A stretch of 5,021 bases of DNA. Origin: an uncultured Collinsella sp. (lineage in GTDB: Bacteria > Actinomycetota > Coriobacteriia > Coriobacteriales > Coriobacteriaceae). The position numbers and the translations under genes were made by a program. The notes beneath the pieces are model-generated. The model did no database searches, was not told the origin of the DNA, and saw only the letters and a program-made list of their open reading frames with translations. The first letter of the stretch is position 1, and each line of letters starts with the position of its first letter. Where the stretch lies: NCBI GenBank assembly GCA_900552395.1, contig URZJ01000140.1, forward strand, positions 1-5,021. Reading direction: 5' to 3'. Positions 1 to 5,021 of this stretch are shown here, in pieces.

Positions 1-527
1 GCAGAACCCACCGGCAGACCGCCCACGCCGCGCTCAGAGCGCGCGTACACATAAACGCTGCCCTGGACCACCAGTACGTGCACCATTGCATCGGGGTCGT
101 GCATTTGAACCTTTTTATCGGGGAAGGCCTCACACAGTACCTCGCCCACCTGACGATTGATATCGATCGAGGTGAGCTCATAGTCAGTATTGGAGCGCTT
201 GGCGTGCACCTTAAACGAATCGAAGGAACCAAACTCGCGCAGCGCCTTCACGGCGGCGGCGCAGTACTCCTGCGGGTCGCGGTTGGTGTGATACGCCAAA
301 GACACACGAGCAACGCCGGGGACGGTGCGGATGACACGCGCCGCCTCGTCGGCCTGATGCTCGTTAAAGGTCACGAGGATATAACCGGAAATTCGAGACA
401 CGGCGTTCACGGAAAAGGCGGCCAAGGCCGCCTTAATGTTATCCATGAGGATATGCTCAAAATGTGCGCGGTTCTTGCCCTTCAGTCCAACCTCGTGATA
501 GTGGACTAGGCAGACGCGAGCCGCCAT
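1..527 (-). CDS. thiI: tRNA 4-thiouridine synthase ThiI, N-terminal part (truncated by window start)
   Basis: ThiI transfers sulfur from a cysteine desulfurase persulfide to uridine 8 of tRNA, making 4-thiouridine, and in some bacteria also supplies sulfur for the thiamin thiazole. The window shows 175 codons from an ATG at 527-525. The start (MAARVCLVHYHEVGLKGKNR) matches the N-terminal ferredoxin-like domain, with the typical LKGKNR stretch at residues 15-20. A THUMP domain follows, with FKVHAKRSNTDYELTS at about 105-120. The ARSERGVGGLPVGS segment at 162-175 is the family linker just before the PP-loop ATP pyrophosphatase domain, which lies outside the window with any rhodanese domain, so catalytic residues cannot be checked. 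The ATG directly follows the rpoZ TAA in the same frame, which fixes the start and points to coupled translation. AAGG (545-542) is too far upstream to be a good ribosome binding site. The identification is firm; a role in thiamin synthesis is open. Confidence 0.9.
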   Translation of the reverse strand, partial: MAARVCLVHYHEVGLKGKNRAHFEHILMDNIKAALAAFSVNAVSRISGYILVTFNEHQADEAARVIRTVPGVARVSLAYHTNRDPQEYCAAAVKALREFGSFDSFKVHAKRSNTDYELTSIDINRQVGEVLCEAFPDKKVQMHDPDAMVHVLVVQGSVYVYARSERGVGGLPVGS

Positions 528-809
528 TTAGGCTTCAGCAACCTTGTGGCCGAGCGCCTTCTCGTAACGGGCCTCGTCGTAAGAGATGTCGCCGTCGACA
601 ATCTCGTCCATAGCCATCGAGATGGTATCGGCACCGGAAAGCCCGATGGTGATGTCATCGACATCCTGGACGGCAAGCACGCGGTTGTGCTGGCCACGCA
701 GCATGCTATTGATGTCGCAGGCGCGCTTGGAGGCAAGCGAAGCGAGCAGGAAGCGGTTATGATCGGTCTTCTCCAGAAGATCGTCAATACAAGGCTTTAC
801 AACGGACAC
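528..809 (-). CDS. rpoZ: DNA-directed RNA polymerase omega subunit
   Basis: Omega is the small RNA polymerase subunit that clamps the beta-prime subunit and helps core assembly. The 93-residue product has the family's conserved N-terminal core at residues 8-34: IDDLLEK, then HNRFLLASLASKRACDIN, matching the usual DLL...NRF.L....SKRA..IN pattern. The C-terminus is short and acidic, as in other actinobacterial omegas. The start is a GTG (809-807) five bases after the gmk stop. GAGG (816-813) is only three bases from it and AAAGGA (825-820) is ten bases away, so the ribosome binding site is mediocre and coupling to gmk is likely. The gene ends in TAA (530-528) directly followed by the thiI ATG. 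The gmk-rpoZ pair is common across bacteria and supports the call. Confidence 0.95.
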   Translation of the reverse strand: MSVVKPCIDDLLEKTDHNRFLLASLASKRACDINSMLRGQHNRVLAVQDVDDITIGLSGADTISMAMDEIVDGDISYDEARYEKALGHKVAEA

Positions 810-814
810 GGACC

Positions 815-1384
815 TCAGATCCTTTCATGCATATCGAGAACGCGAACGAGCTCATCGGTCGCGCGGTCGAGATCGTCATTCACCACGACGTCGTCGTAGC
901 GGTCGGCAAGGGCAAGCTCATCGGCGGCGTTTGCCATACGCAGCTCAATCGTCTCGGGCGTCTCGGTACCGCGACCGACTAGACGCTCGCGGAGCACCTC
1001 AAGCGAAGGCGGCTTGATAAAGATCAGCACGGCCTCGGGGAAACGCTCCTTCACCTGCAGGGCGCCCTGGACATCGATCTCCAAAATCAGAGACGAGCCC
1101 GAGGCGAGCTTGGATGTGACCTCGCTCACCAACGTGCCGTAGCAGTTACCGTGGACCTCGGCCCACTCAACAAACTCACCGTTTGCCACGCGGCGGTCGA
1201 ACTCCTCACGCGTCAGAAAAAAGTAGTTGACGCCGTCGACCTCACCTTTGCGTGGTGCTCGCGTGGTAGCCGAAACCGTCAGACCCAGGTTCGAGCGGCG
1301 CTCGCGCACACGAGTGACGAGCGTACCCTTGCCTGCGCCTGACGGTCCAGAAATCACAAAGAGCTTGGAATCCTGAGCGCTCAC
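815..1384 (-). CDS. gmk: Guanylate kinase
   Basis: This cytosolic enzyme phosphorylates GMP (and dGMP) to GDP with ATP, an essential step towards GTP. The 189-residue product has usual family length. The P-loop GPSGAGKGT is at residues 13-21. The GMP-binding region includes SATTRAPRKGEVDGVNYFF at 38-56 and FVEWAEVHGNCYGT at 71-84. EIDVQGA (102-108) is the conserved stretch at the base of the nucleotide site, and the RLVGRGTETPETIELRM segment (134-150) is the lid with its arginines. VVVNDDLDRA (166-175) is the usual C-terminal motif. The start is a GTG (1384-1382) directly after the mihF TAA. No Shine-Dalgarno sequence is visible upstream, so termination-reinitiation from mihF is inferred. Placing the P-loop about 12 residues from the start fits the family. 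Confidence 0.96.
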   Translation of the reverse strand: MSAQDSKLFVISGPSGAGKGTLVTRVRERRSNLGLTVSATTRAPRKGEVDGVNYFFLTREEFDRRVANGEFVEWAEVHGNCYGTLVSEVTSKLASGSSLILEIDVQGALQVKERFPEAVLIFIKPPSLEVLRERLVGRGTETPETIELRMANAADELALADRYDDVVVNDDLDRATDELVRVLDMHERI

Positions 1385-1693
1385 TTATTTGGTCAGCTGC
1401 TCGAGGAGCTGCTCGCGCTGACGGACGCCGAGGCCCTGGACGCGACGAGTAGCGGAGATACCGAGCTCCTCCATGATCTTGGCGGCCTTGGCCTTGCCAT
1501 AACCGGGGAGAGACTCGATGAGGGTGGAAACCTTCATGCGGGAAGCGATGGGGTCATCGGAGTTGAGCACGGACTCGAGGGACTTCTCGCCCTTCTTGAT
1601 CTGCTCGCGAAGCTCAGCGCGGGCGTGACGTGCGGCAGCAGCCTTCTCAAGAGCCTGCTTGCGCTGCTCGTCGGTAAGCTGAGGGAGTGCCAT
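1385..1693 (-). CDS. mihF: Integration host factor, actinobacterial type (mIHF)
   Basis: mIHF is a small nucleoid-associated DNA-binding protein found in actinobacteria. It is unrelated in fold to the HU/IHF family and was first described as a host factor for mycobacteriophage L5 integration. The 102-residue product begins MALPQLTDEQRKQALEKAAA, the family hallmark, and a basic helical N-terminal half follows. Residues 53-80 carry the S13-like helix-two-turn-helix, including LIESLPGYGKAKAAKIMEEL (58-77), and the basic TRRVQGLGVRQREQLL segment (82-97) is also typical. The ATG at 1693-1691 was chosen because a strong GGAGG lies five bases upstream and the family protein starts MALP. A TTG at 1705 would put the start inside that ribosome binding site. 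It is first in the cluster mihF-gmk-rpoZ-thiI and has its own promoter candidate. Its stop (1387-1385) abuts the gmk GTG. Confidence 0.94.
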   Translation of the reverse strand: MALPQLTDEQRKQALEKAAAARHARAELREQIKKGEKSLESVLNSDDPIASRMKVSTLIESLPGYGKAKAAKIMEELGISATRRVQGLGVRQREQLLEQLTK

Positions 1694-1698
1694 TCGTA

Positions 1699-1703
1699 CC
1701 TCC
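1699..1703 (-). promoter_or_regulatory. Ribosome binding site of mihF
   Basis: The minus strand reads GGAGG at 1703-1699, followed by TACGA and then the ATG of mihF. This is a consensus Shine-Dalgarno sequence at ideal spacing, among the strongest in the window. It decides the mihF start against the upstream TTG at 1705. Confidence 0.85.
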
Positions 1704-1734
1704 AAATAGTTGGGTTATATCTGATTCAATAATT

Positions 1735-1766
1735 GGCATTTTAGCACGTAGAACGTACAAAATGCC
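1735..1766. repeat. Inverted repeat overlapping the mihF promoter candidate (possible operator)
   Basis: GGCATTTT (1735-1742) and AAAATGCC (1759-1766) are perfect 8-base inverted arms separated by 16 bases. One arm overlaps the TAAAAT of the extended -10 candidate and the other covers the -35 position. The spacer holds a smaller inverted repeat: ACGT (1746-1749), AGA, ACGT (1753-1756). The layout suggests a dimeric regulator binding site over the promoter. It lies mostly upstream of the predicted transcription start, so a DNA operator is more likely than an RNA hairpin. The binding protein is unknown. Confidence 0.45.
1738..1746 (-). promoter_or_regulatory. Candidate extended -10 promoter for mihF-gmk-rpoZ-thiI
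   Basis: The minus strand reads TGCTAAAAT (1746-1738), an extended -10 element: TG, one base, then TAAAAT with five of six matches to TATAAT. No good -35 box lies at the normal distance (GGCATT at 1766-1761), which extended -10 promoters can tolerate. Predicted transcription would start near 1731, giving a leader of about 38 bases that includes the GGAGG. The position directly upstream of the first gene after a hairpin fits a separate transcription unit. A weaker alternative is TTGCAC (1810-1805) with 17 bases before TAACCT (1787-1782). This is inferred from sequence only. Confidence 0.5.
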
Positions 1767-1785
1767 TAATCGCGGCTCCATAGGT

Positions 1786-1816
1786 TAGACGATACCCGCA
1801 AAAAGTGCAATATACT
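1786..1816 (+). promoter_or_regulatory. Weak plus-strand promoter candidate facing the 1830-1887 hairpin
   Basis: TATACT (1811-1816) matches five of six bases of a -10 box, and TAGACG (1786-1791) matches four of six of a -35 box, but the spacer is 19 bases. A transcript from about 1823 would consist almost entirely of the 1830-1887 hairpin followed by ATTTTGTG, the size of a small RNA, and would then run antisense into pyrF. Chance matches of this quality are common in AT-rich gaps. Confidence 0.2.
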
Positions 1817-1829
1817 GCGCCCAAAGTTA

Positions 1830-1887
1830 AGCCCCTGACCTGCGATTCCACACAAAGGATGGGAAAGTTTACGCAGGCACAGGGGCT
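1830..1887. terminator. Long GC-rich hairpin between pyrF and mihF, probable (bidirectional) terminator
   Basis: AGCCCCTG (1830-1837) pairs with CAGGGGCT (1880-1887). After a small asymmetric internal loop (A versus CA), CCTGCG (1839-1844) pairs with CGCAGG (1872-1877). The remaining 27-base loop could form a further 4-base stem: TTCC (1846-1849) with GGAA (1862-1865). On the minus strand the stem is followed by TTAACTTT and on the plus strand by ATTTT, so neither side has a full T-run. Its place 45 bases past the pyrF stop fits transcription termination of the pyr operon. The large structured loop is more than a minimal terminator needs, so a structured RNA is an alternative. Confidence 0.55.
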
Positions 1888-1932
1888 ATTTTGTGCTAAT
1901 GAGACCCAAAAGTGGTGACTTAGGGGAATCTT

Positions 1933-2649
1933 TTACGCGACGTTTTCGACCAGCTCGGCGACGATGGCGTCAAAGGCGGCAACCGGATCGTCGGCACCGG
2001 TGATGGGACGGCCCACCACAATGTGGCTTGCGCCACGCTCGATAGCCTGGGAAGGCGTCGCCACGCGGGACTGGTCGCCAAGGGCGGCACCCACCGGACG
2101 CACACCCGGAGTCACGATCAGGGCATCAGGACCCAGCAGCTCACGCATGTCGTGAGCCTCCATCGGTGAGCACACGATGCCATCGATGCCATTGGCCTGA
2201 GCAAGCTTTGCCAAGCGGGCGGCCTCCTCGGCCACGGGAGACTCGACGCCGATCTCGCTCAAGGCATCCTGATTCATGCTCGTGAGCACGGTGATGGCGA
2301 CGAGCTTGGCGCGGTCCTCACGCGCCTCCTCGGCACCCTCGCGGCAGGCAGCGAGCATAGCACCCGAGCCCAGGCCGTGGACCGAAAGCAGGTCGGCACC
2401 GGCAAGCGAGGCCGAGCGGGCAGCGCCGCGCACCTGATGCGGAATGTCATGGAACTTAAGGTCGAGGAAGACCTTAAAGCCAAGGTCCTTAAAGGTCTTG
2501 ACGATCTGGGGACCCTCAGCGTAATAGAGCGTCATGCCGACCTTGAGCCAGGCGGCATGGCCCGAAAGCTCGTGGGCGAGCTCGAGCGCGCGCTCACGGT
2601 CGCAGTCGAGGGCGACGATAACACGGTCGCGGGCATCATTCTCTAGCAT
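1933..2649 (-). CDS. pyrF: Orotidine 5'-phosphate decarboxylase
   Basis: PyrF decarboxylates OMP to UMP, the last step of de novo UMP synthesis, and works as a cytosolic TIM-barrel dimer. The product is 238 residues, the size of the short bacterial (Bacillus/E. coli-like) type. VIVALDCD (10-17) ends the first strand with substrate-contacting D15, and LKVG (35-38) carries K36. The catalytic D-x-K-x-x-D array is in FLDLKFHDIP (61-70) as D63, K65 and D68. TPGVRP (180-185) and VGRPIT (212-217, with phosphate-binding R214) complete the active site. All key residues are present. The ATG (2649-2647) lies inside the end of pyrD: the genes overlap by seven bases (ATGCTAG), a sign of translational coupling. 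It is the last gene of the pyr block, and a large hairpin follows. Confidence 0.96.
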   Translation of the reverse strand: MLENDARDRVIVALDCDRERALELAHELSGHAAWLKVGMTLYYAEGPQIVKTFKDLGFKVFLDLKFHDIPHQVRGAARSASLAGADLLSVHGLGSGAMLAACREGAEEAREDRAKLVAITVLTSMNQDALSEIGVESPVAEEAARLAKLAQANGIDGIVCSPMEAHDMRELLGPDALIVTPGVRPVGAALGDQSRVATPSQAIERGASHIVVGRPITGADDPVAAFDAIVAELVENVA

Positions 2650-3566
2650 TCGAAAGCACCCACCAGCTCGTTGATGTCCTTTACGCCCTGGGACTCGGCC
2701 CAGGCCTCGAGCTCATGCGCGATCTTAAGCGAAGCGCACGGATCGACGAAGTTGGCCATGCCGACCGACACGCAGGTGGCGCCGGCCAGGATAAACTCAG
2801 CCGCATCCTCGCCAGTCATGACACCGCCGACACCGTTGATGGGGATATCGACGGCCTGGGCAACCTCCCAGACCATGCGCACGGCGATGTGGTGGCACAG
2901 CGGGCCCGAAAGGCCGCCCTTGGGCTTGGCCACGCGGGACTTGCGGGTATGGACGTCGATGGCCATGCCCTGGATGGAGTTGATGACCGAAAGGCCGTCG
3001 GCGCCGGCAGCCTCGAGGGCCTTGGCGATCTCGGCGACGTTGACCGGCGCCATCTTCACGAACAGCGGCTTATCGGTCACCTTGCGGCAGGCAGCCATAA
3101 CGGAAGAGGCGCCCTCGGGCGTGGAGCCCATGGCGGCACCGCCGGCGGCGATATTAGGGCAGCTCACGTTGATCTCGTAGCCGGCAGCCCAGGGGCACAG
3201 CTCGACATACATCTCGAGTGCGCGGACAAACTCGTCAACGGAGTGACCGGCAACCTGACAGATGACCTGGCAGCCGTCCTTGGACAGCTGTTCGAGCCAC
3301 GGACCGGACTCGCGGGCAAAGGCGGCCACGCCGGGGTTCTGAAGGCCCACGGAGTTGATCATACCGCCGGGAATCTCGGCCATGCGGGGCGCGGGATTGC
3401 CGGGCCAGGGCTCGGCAGCGCAACCCTTGGTGGTGATGGCGCCCAGCTGGGAAACATCAAAGAAGTTCTGGAACTGCCAACCGTAGCCAAAGGTACCGGC
3501 TGCGGTGTTGATGGGGTTCTGCATCTTGACGCCGCCGAAATCGACGGCCATGTTCACGGTACCCAC
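2643..3566 (-). CDS. pyrD: Dihydroorotate dehydrogenase B, catalytic FMN subunit
   Basis: PyrD oxidises dihydroorotate to orotate at FMN; in class 1B enzymes it forms a heterotetramer with PyrK, which passes electrons to NAD+. Counted from the chosen start, NPINTAAGTFGYG is at 17-29, TTKG (45-48) holds the conserved lysine, and NSVGLQNPG is at 71-79. NVSCPN (133-138) carries the catalytic-base cysteine C136, diagnostic of class 1 rather than membrane-bound class 2, which uses serine. VINSIQGMAIDVHTRKS, GGLSGP and the C-terminal GVGGVMTGEDAAEFILAGA phosphate-binding region follow in order. I chose the GTG at 3566-3564: it overlaps the pyrK TAG by one base and has GGTGG seven bases upstream, giving 307 residues. 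The ATG at 3551 (302 residues) is nearly as likely. The open frame runs further upstream, but that part is pyrK read out of frame. Adjacent pyrK confirms class 1B. Confidence 0.95.
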   Translation of the reverse strand: MGTVNMAVDFGGVKMQNPINTAAGTFGYGWQFQNFFDVSQLGAITTKGCAAEPWPGNPAPRMAEIPGGMINSVGLQNPGVAAFARESGPWLEQLSKDGCQVICQVAGHSVDEFVRALEMYVELCPWAAGYEINVSCPNIAAGGAAMGSTPEGASSVMAACRKVTDKPLFVKMAPVNVAEIAKALEAAGADGLSVINSIQGMAIDVHTRKSRVAKPKGGLSGPLCHHIAVRMVWEVAQAVDIPINGVGGVMTGEDAAEFILAGATCVSVGMANFVDPCASLKIAHELEAWAESQGVKDINELVGAFEC

Positions 3567-4357
3567 TAGAAGACCACCACCTTGGAAGCATCGAACACAG
3601 GGCCGCACATACAGGCGCCCTTCATACCGTCGACCGTCTCGACATTGCAGGTGTTGCAGGCGCCAAAGCCACAGCTCATCATGCGCTCGAGCGACACCTC
3701 GCAGTACGCACCGGCCTCGGCGGCTGCGGCGGCGACCTTCTTCATCATGACGGCGGGACCGCAGCTGGCCACGTAGTCGTAGCCGCCCTCGCCAAGCAGC
3801 TCGGCGGCAGGATCGGTGCAAAAACCGTGCGTGCCGAGCGAACCGTCGTCGGTGCACACGTTAACCGTGGCGCCCAGCGCACGGAACTCATCGACACCCA
3901 CGACTTTGGAAGCGGTGCCAAAGCCCAGGCACACGTCCACATCAACACCCTGCTCGGCAAGCATGCCGGCAAGACACAGCACAGGCGGAACGCCGATGCC
4001 ACCGGCGACGAGCAGTGCCTTCCTGGTGCCCTCGGGTACCATCCAGCCACGGCCACCGGGGCCCAACAGGTTAGAGGTGGAGCCAGGGCCCATCTGGGAC
4101 AAACGGCGGGTATCGTCGCCCACGGCGGCGTACCACAGCTCGACGGTGCCGGCCTCGGCGTCGGCGCGGTAGAAACTCAAGGGCACACGAAGCAGAGAAG
4201 ACGCATCGCCGGGGACGGCGATGTTCACAAACTGACCGGGCTTGAGCGCACTTGCAAGCTTGGGGGCCGAGATGACGAGCGAGAAGATGCCGTCGGCGAT
4301 CTCCCGGTTCGAGACGACCTCGAAGTCGTGCATGCGTGCAGTGGAAGGTGTGGGCAT
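3566..4357 (-). CDS. pyrK: Dihydroorotate dehydrogenase B, electron transfer subunit
   Basis: PyrK carries FAD and a [2Fe-2S] cluster and passes electrons from PyrD's FMN to NAD+. The product is 263 residues, usual for the family. The N-terminal ferredoxin-reductase barrel has GQFVNI (41-46) and the FAD-binding RVPLSFY (57-63). The nucleotide-binding domain has LLVAGGIGVPPVLCLA (115-130) and the late SCGPAVMM (198-205). The C-terminal cluster motif is SCGFGACNTC (228-237) with C229, C234 and C237, and C249 in GACMCGPVF as the fourth ligand. C251 stands where the familiar motif (CxDGPVF) has aspartate. The ATG at 4357 has GGAG five bases upstream (4366-4363), better than the later ATG at 4333. 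It follows pyrC after 92 bases with two hairpins and leads into pyrD with a probable one-base overlap. Confidence 0.95.
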   Translation of the reverse strand: MPTPSTARMHDFEVVSNREIADGIFSLVISAPKLASALKPGQFVNIAVPGDASSLLRVPLSFYRADAEAGTVELWYAAVGDDTRRLSQMGPGSTSNLLGPGGRGWMVPEGTRKALLVAGGIGVPPVLCLAGMLAEQGVDVDVCLGFGTASKVVGVDEFRALGATVNVCTDDGSLGTHGFCTDPAAELLGEGGYDYVASCGPAVMMKKVAAAAAEAGAYCEVSLERMMSCGFGACNTCNVETVDGMKGACMCGPVFDASKVVVF

Positions 4358-4362
4358 AGACG

Positions 4363-4388
4363 CTCCAATCCCCCATGCGGTTGCATGG
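4363..4388 (-). promoter_or_regulatory. Small hairpin just upstream of the pyrK ribosome binding site
   Basis: CCATGC (4373-4378) and GCATGG (4383-4388) are perfect 6-base arms around a 4-base loop. On the minus strand the hairpin ends six bases before GGAG (4366-4363), the Shine-Dalgarno of pyrK. It could influence ribosome access or stabilise a processed 5' end. No PyrR-binding consensus is evident in it. Any regulatory role is inference. Confidence 0.3.
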
Positions 4389-4391
4389 TCT

Positions 4392-4429
4392 AAACGAACA
4401 GAAAGCGCGGCACCGCAAGGGCGCCGCGC
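4392..4429 (-). terminator. Terminator-like hairpin between pyrC and pyrK
   Basis: The minus strand forms a 10-base stem, GCGCGGCGCC (4429-4420) with GGTGCCGCGC (4414-4405), containing one G-T wobble and closing a 5-base loop. TTTCTGTTCGTTT (4404-4392) follows. This is a very stable stem with an interrupted T-tract, as expected for a partial rho-independent terminator or attenuator 21 bases past the pyrC stop. It would reduce read-through from pyrC into pyrKDF. No clear alternative antiterminator pairing was found by eye. Confidence 0.55.
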
Positions 4430-4449
4430 ACAAAAGCGATAAGGCTATG

Positions 4450-5021
4450 CTAGCAGATGCAGCCGTCGGCGAGCGTCTGCTTGCCACCGACAAATACATC
4501 GGTGGCACGACCGGTGAGCGTGCGGCCGGCAAAACCGGAGTTCTCGGCGCGCGACTCGTAACCGTCCTCGCCAACCGTCCAGGTTGCGGAGGGGTCGAAC
4601 ACGGTCAGGTCGGCGACAGAGCCCGCCTTGACCTGAACCTGATCGAGGCCCAGAATCTCACGCGGCTTGATGGCCATGAGCTCGACCATGCGGCTCACGC
4701 TCATCTTGCCCGTGTTGACCAGCTCAGTGAGCACGAGCGACAGCGAAGTCTCGAGGCCAATCATTCCAAAGGGCGCGAGCTCGAACTCGCGGGCCTTCTC
4801 CCACGGGGTGTGGGGAGCGTGGTCGGTAACGATAGCGTCGACGGTACCGTCGATAACACCCTGACGGATGGCCTCGGCATCCTCGTCGGTGCGCAGCGGC
4901 GGATTGACCTTGAGCGAGGTGTTGTAGGTCTCGTCCAGGTCGTTCTCGGTCAGGAACATGTGGTGCGGGGTGGCCTCGCAGGTCACCTGGACACCGGCAG
5001 CCTTACCGGCACGCACGAGCT
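4450..5021 (-). CDS. pyrC: Dihydroorotase, C-terminal part (truncated by window end)
   Basis: Dihydroorotase closes carbamoyl-aspartate to dihydroorotate, the third step of pyrimidine synthesis. The window holds 189 residues of the C-terminal part, in frame from 5019 and ending in TAG (4452-4450); about 240 residues are missing if the protein has the usual length near 430. In fragment numbering, TCEATPHH (13-20) carries a metal-site histidine, NPPLR (39-43) contacts substrate, and VTDHAPHT (64-71) has the catalytic aspartate D66 and nearby histidine. FGMIGLETSLSLVL is the family motif after it, and DLTVFDP begins the small C-terminal beta domain. This pattern is the long amidohydrolase type found with pyrB in Gram-positives, not the short E. 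coli type. A GTG at 5016 is internal, since the frame is open and homologous upstream of it. Allantoinase is a related alternative but does not fit the pyr context. Confidence 0.93.
   Translation of the reverse strand, partial: LVRAGKAAGVQVTCEATPHHMFLTENDLDETYNTSLKVNPPLRTDEDAEAIRQGVIDGTVDAIVTDHAPHTPWEKAREFELAPFGMIGLETSLSLVLTELVNTGKMSVSRMVELMAIKPREILGLDQVQVKAGSVADLTVFDPSATWTVGEDGYESRAENSGFAGRTLTGRATDVFVGGKQTLADGCIC

Noticed and set aside
78..509. 143-codon plus-strand open frame opposite thiI
   Set aside because: The minus-strand frame encodes a convincing ThiI N-terminus; the plus-strand product resembles nothing known.
1714..1719. TATAAC on the minus strand as a second mihF promoter -10 box
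   Set aside because: There is no TG extension and no -35 box at proper distance, and transcription would start too close to the mihF ribosome binding site.
1741..1899. 7-base inverted match TTAGCAC (1741-1747) and GTGCTAA (1893-1899)
   Set aside because: The arms are short, about 145 bases apart, and do not extend, so chance is enough to explain them.
1859..1918. Plus-strand 19-codon open frame (starting MGKFTQAQ) with AAAGG before the ATG
   Set aside because: AAAGG directly touches the ATG with no spacing, the frame lies inside the hairpin, and it would be translated only from an unproven transcript.
2715..3569. 284-codon plus-strand open frame opposite pyrD
   Set aside because: It is the reverse of a strongly conserved gene in GC-rich DNA, has low-complexity Gly/Ala/His/Asp content and shows no recognisable domain.
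3567..3857. Upstream extension of the pyrD reading frame into pyrK
   Set aside because: The extension is arginine-rich out-of-frame pyrK sequence; homology to PyrD begins only near 3550.
3827..4393. 188-codon plus-strand open frame opposite pyrK
   Set aside because: It is antisense to a clear pyrK and has His/Gly/Ala-rich shadow composition with no domain or ribosome binding site support.
4071..4574. Minus-strand 167-codon open frame across the pyrC-pyrK gap
   Set aside because: It overlaps pyrC and pyrK in another frame, is arginine/serine-rich and has no recognisable domain.

Overview
The window looks like a chromosomal housekeeping region of a high-GC actinobacterium, most likely a Coriobacteriia member of the Collinsella type. 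The class is inferred from three things: an actinobacterial-type integration host factor (mIHF), GC-rich coding sequence, and a two-subunit (class 1B, PyrD/PyrK) dihydroorotate dehydrogenase beside actinobacterial gene order. The genus is a guess. All eight recognised genes lie on the minus strand, so transcription runs from high to low coordinates.

The right part (about 1933-5021) is a pyrimidine biosynthesis block, in transcription order: pyrC (3' part only, cut by the window end), a 92-base gap with a terminator-like hairpin and a second small hairpin, then pyrK, pyrD and pyrF. pyrK and pyrD probably overlap by one base, and pyrD and pyrF overlap by seven. Together they cover carbamoyl-aspartate to dihydroorotate (PyrC), dihydroorotate to orotate with electrons passed to NAD+ (PyrD plus PyrK), and OMP to UMP (PyrF). 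The genes for carbamoyl-phosphate synthase, aspartate transcarbamoylase and orotate phosphoribosyltransferase are not in view.

A 239-base, more AT-rich gap (1694-1932) separates the two blocks. It holds a long GC-rich hairpin downstream of pyrF and, nearer mihF, an extended -10 promoter candidate overlapped by one arm of a perfect 8-base inverted repeat.

The left part (1-1693) is a second tight cluster: mihF (nucleoid protein), gmk (GMP to GDP), rpoZ (RNA polymerase omega) and thiI (tRNA 4-thiouridine synthase, cut by the window start). mihF/gmk and rpoZ/thiI each join by a stop codon followed directly by an in-frame start codon, so translational coupling is likely. The cluster links nucleotide supply, transcription and tRNA modification.

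I found no mobile element, CRISPR array, tRNA or rRNA gene, phage gene or defence system. The less ordinary signals are the regulatory structures in the two gaps, the zero-spacing gene junctions, an extra cysteine in PyrK, and thiI in the place where mycobacteria have coaBC.
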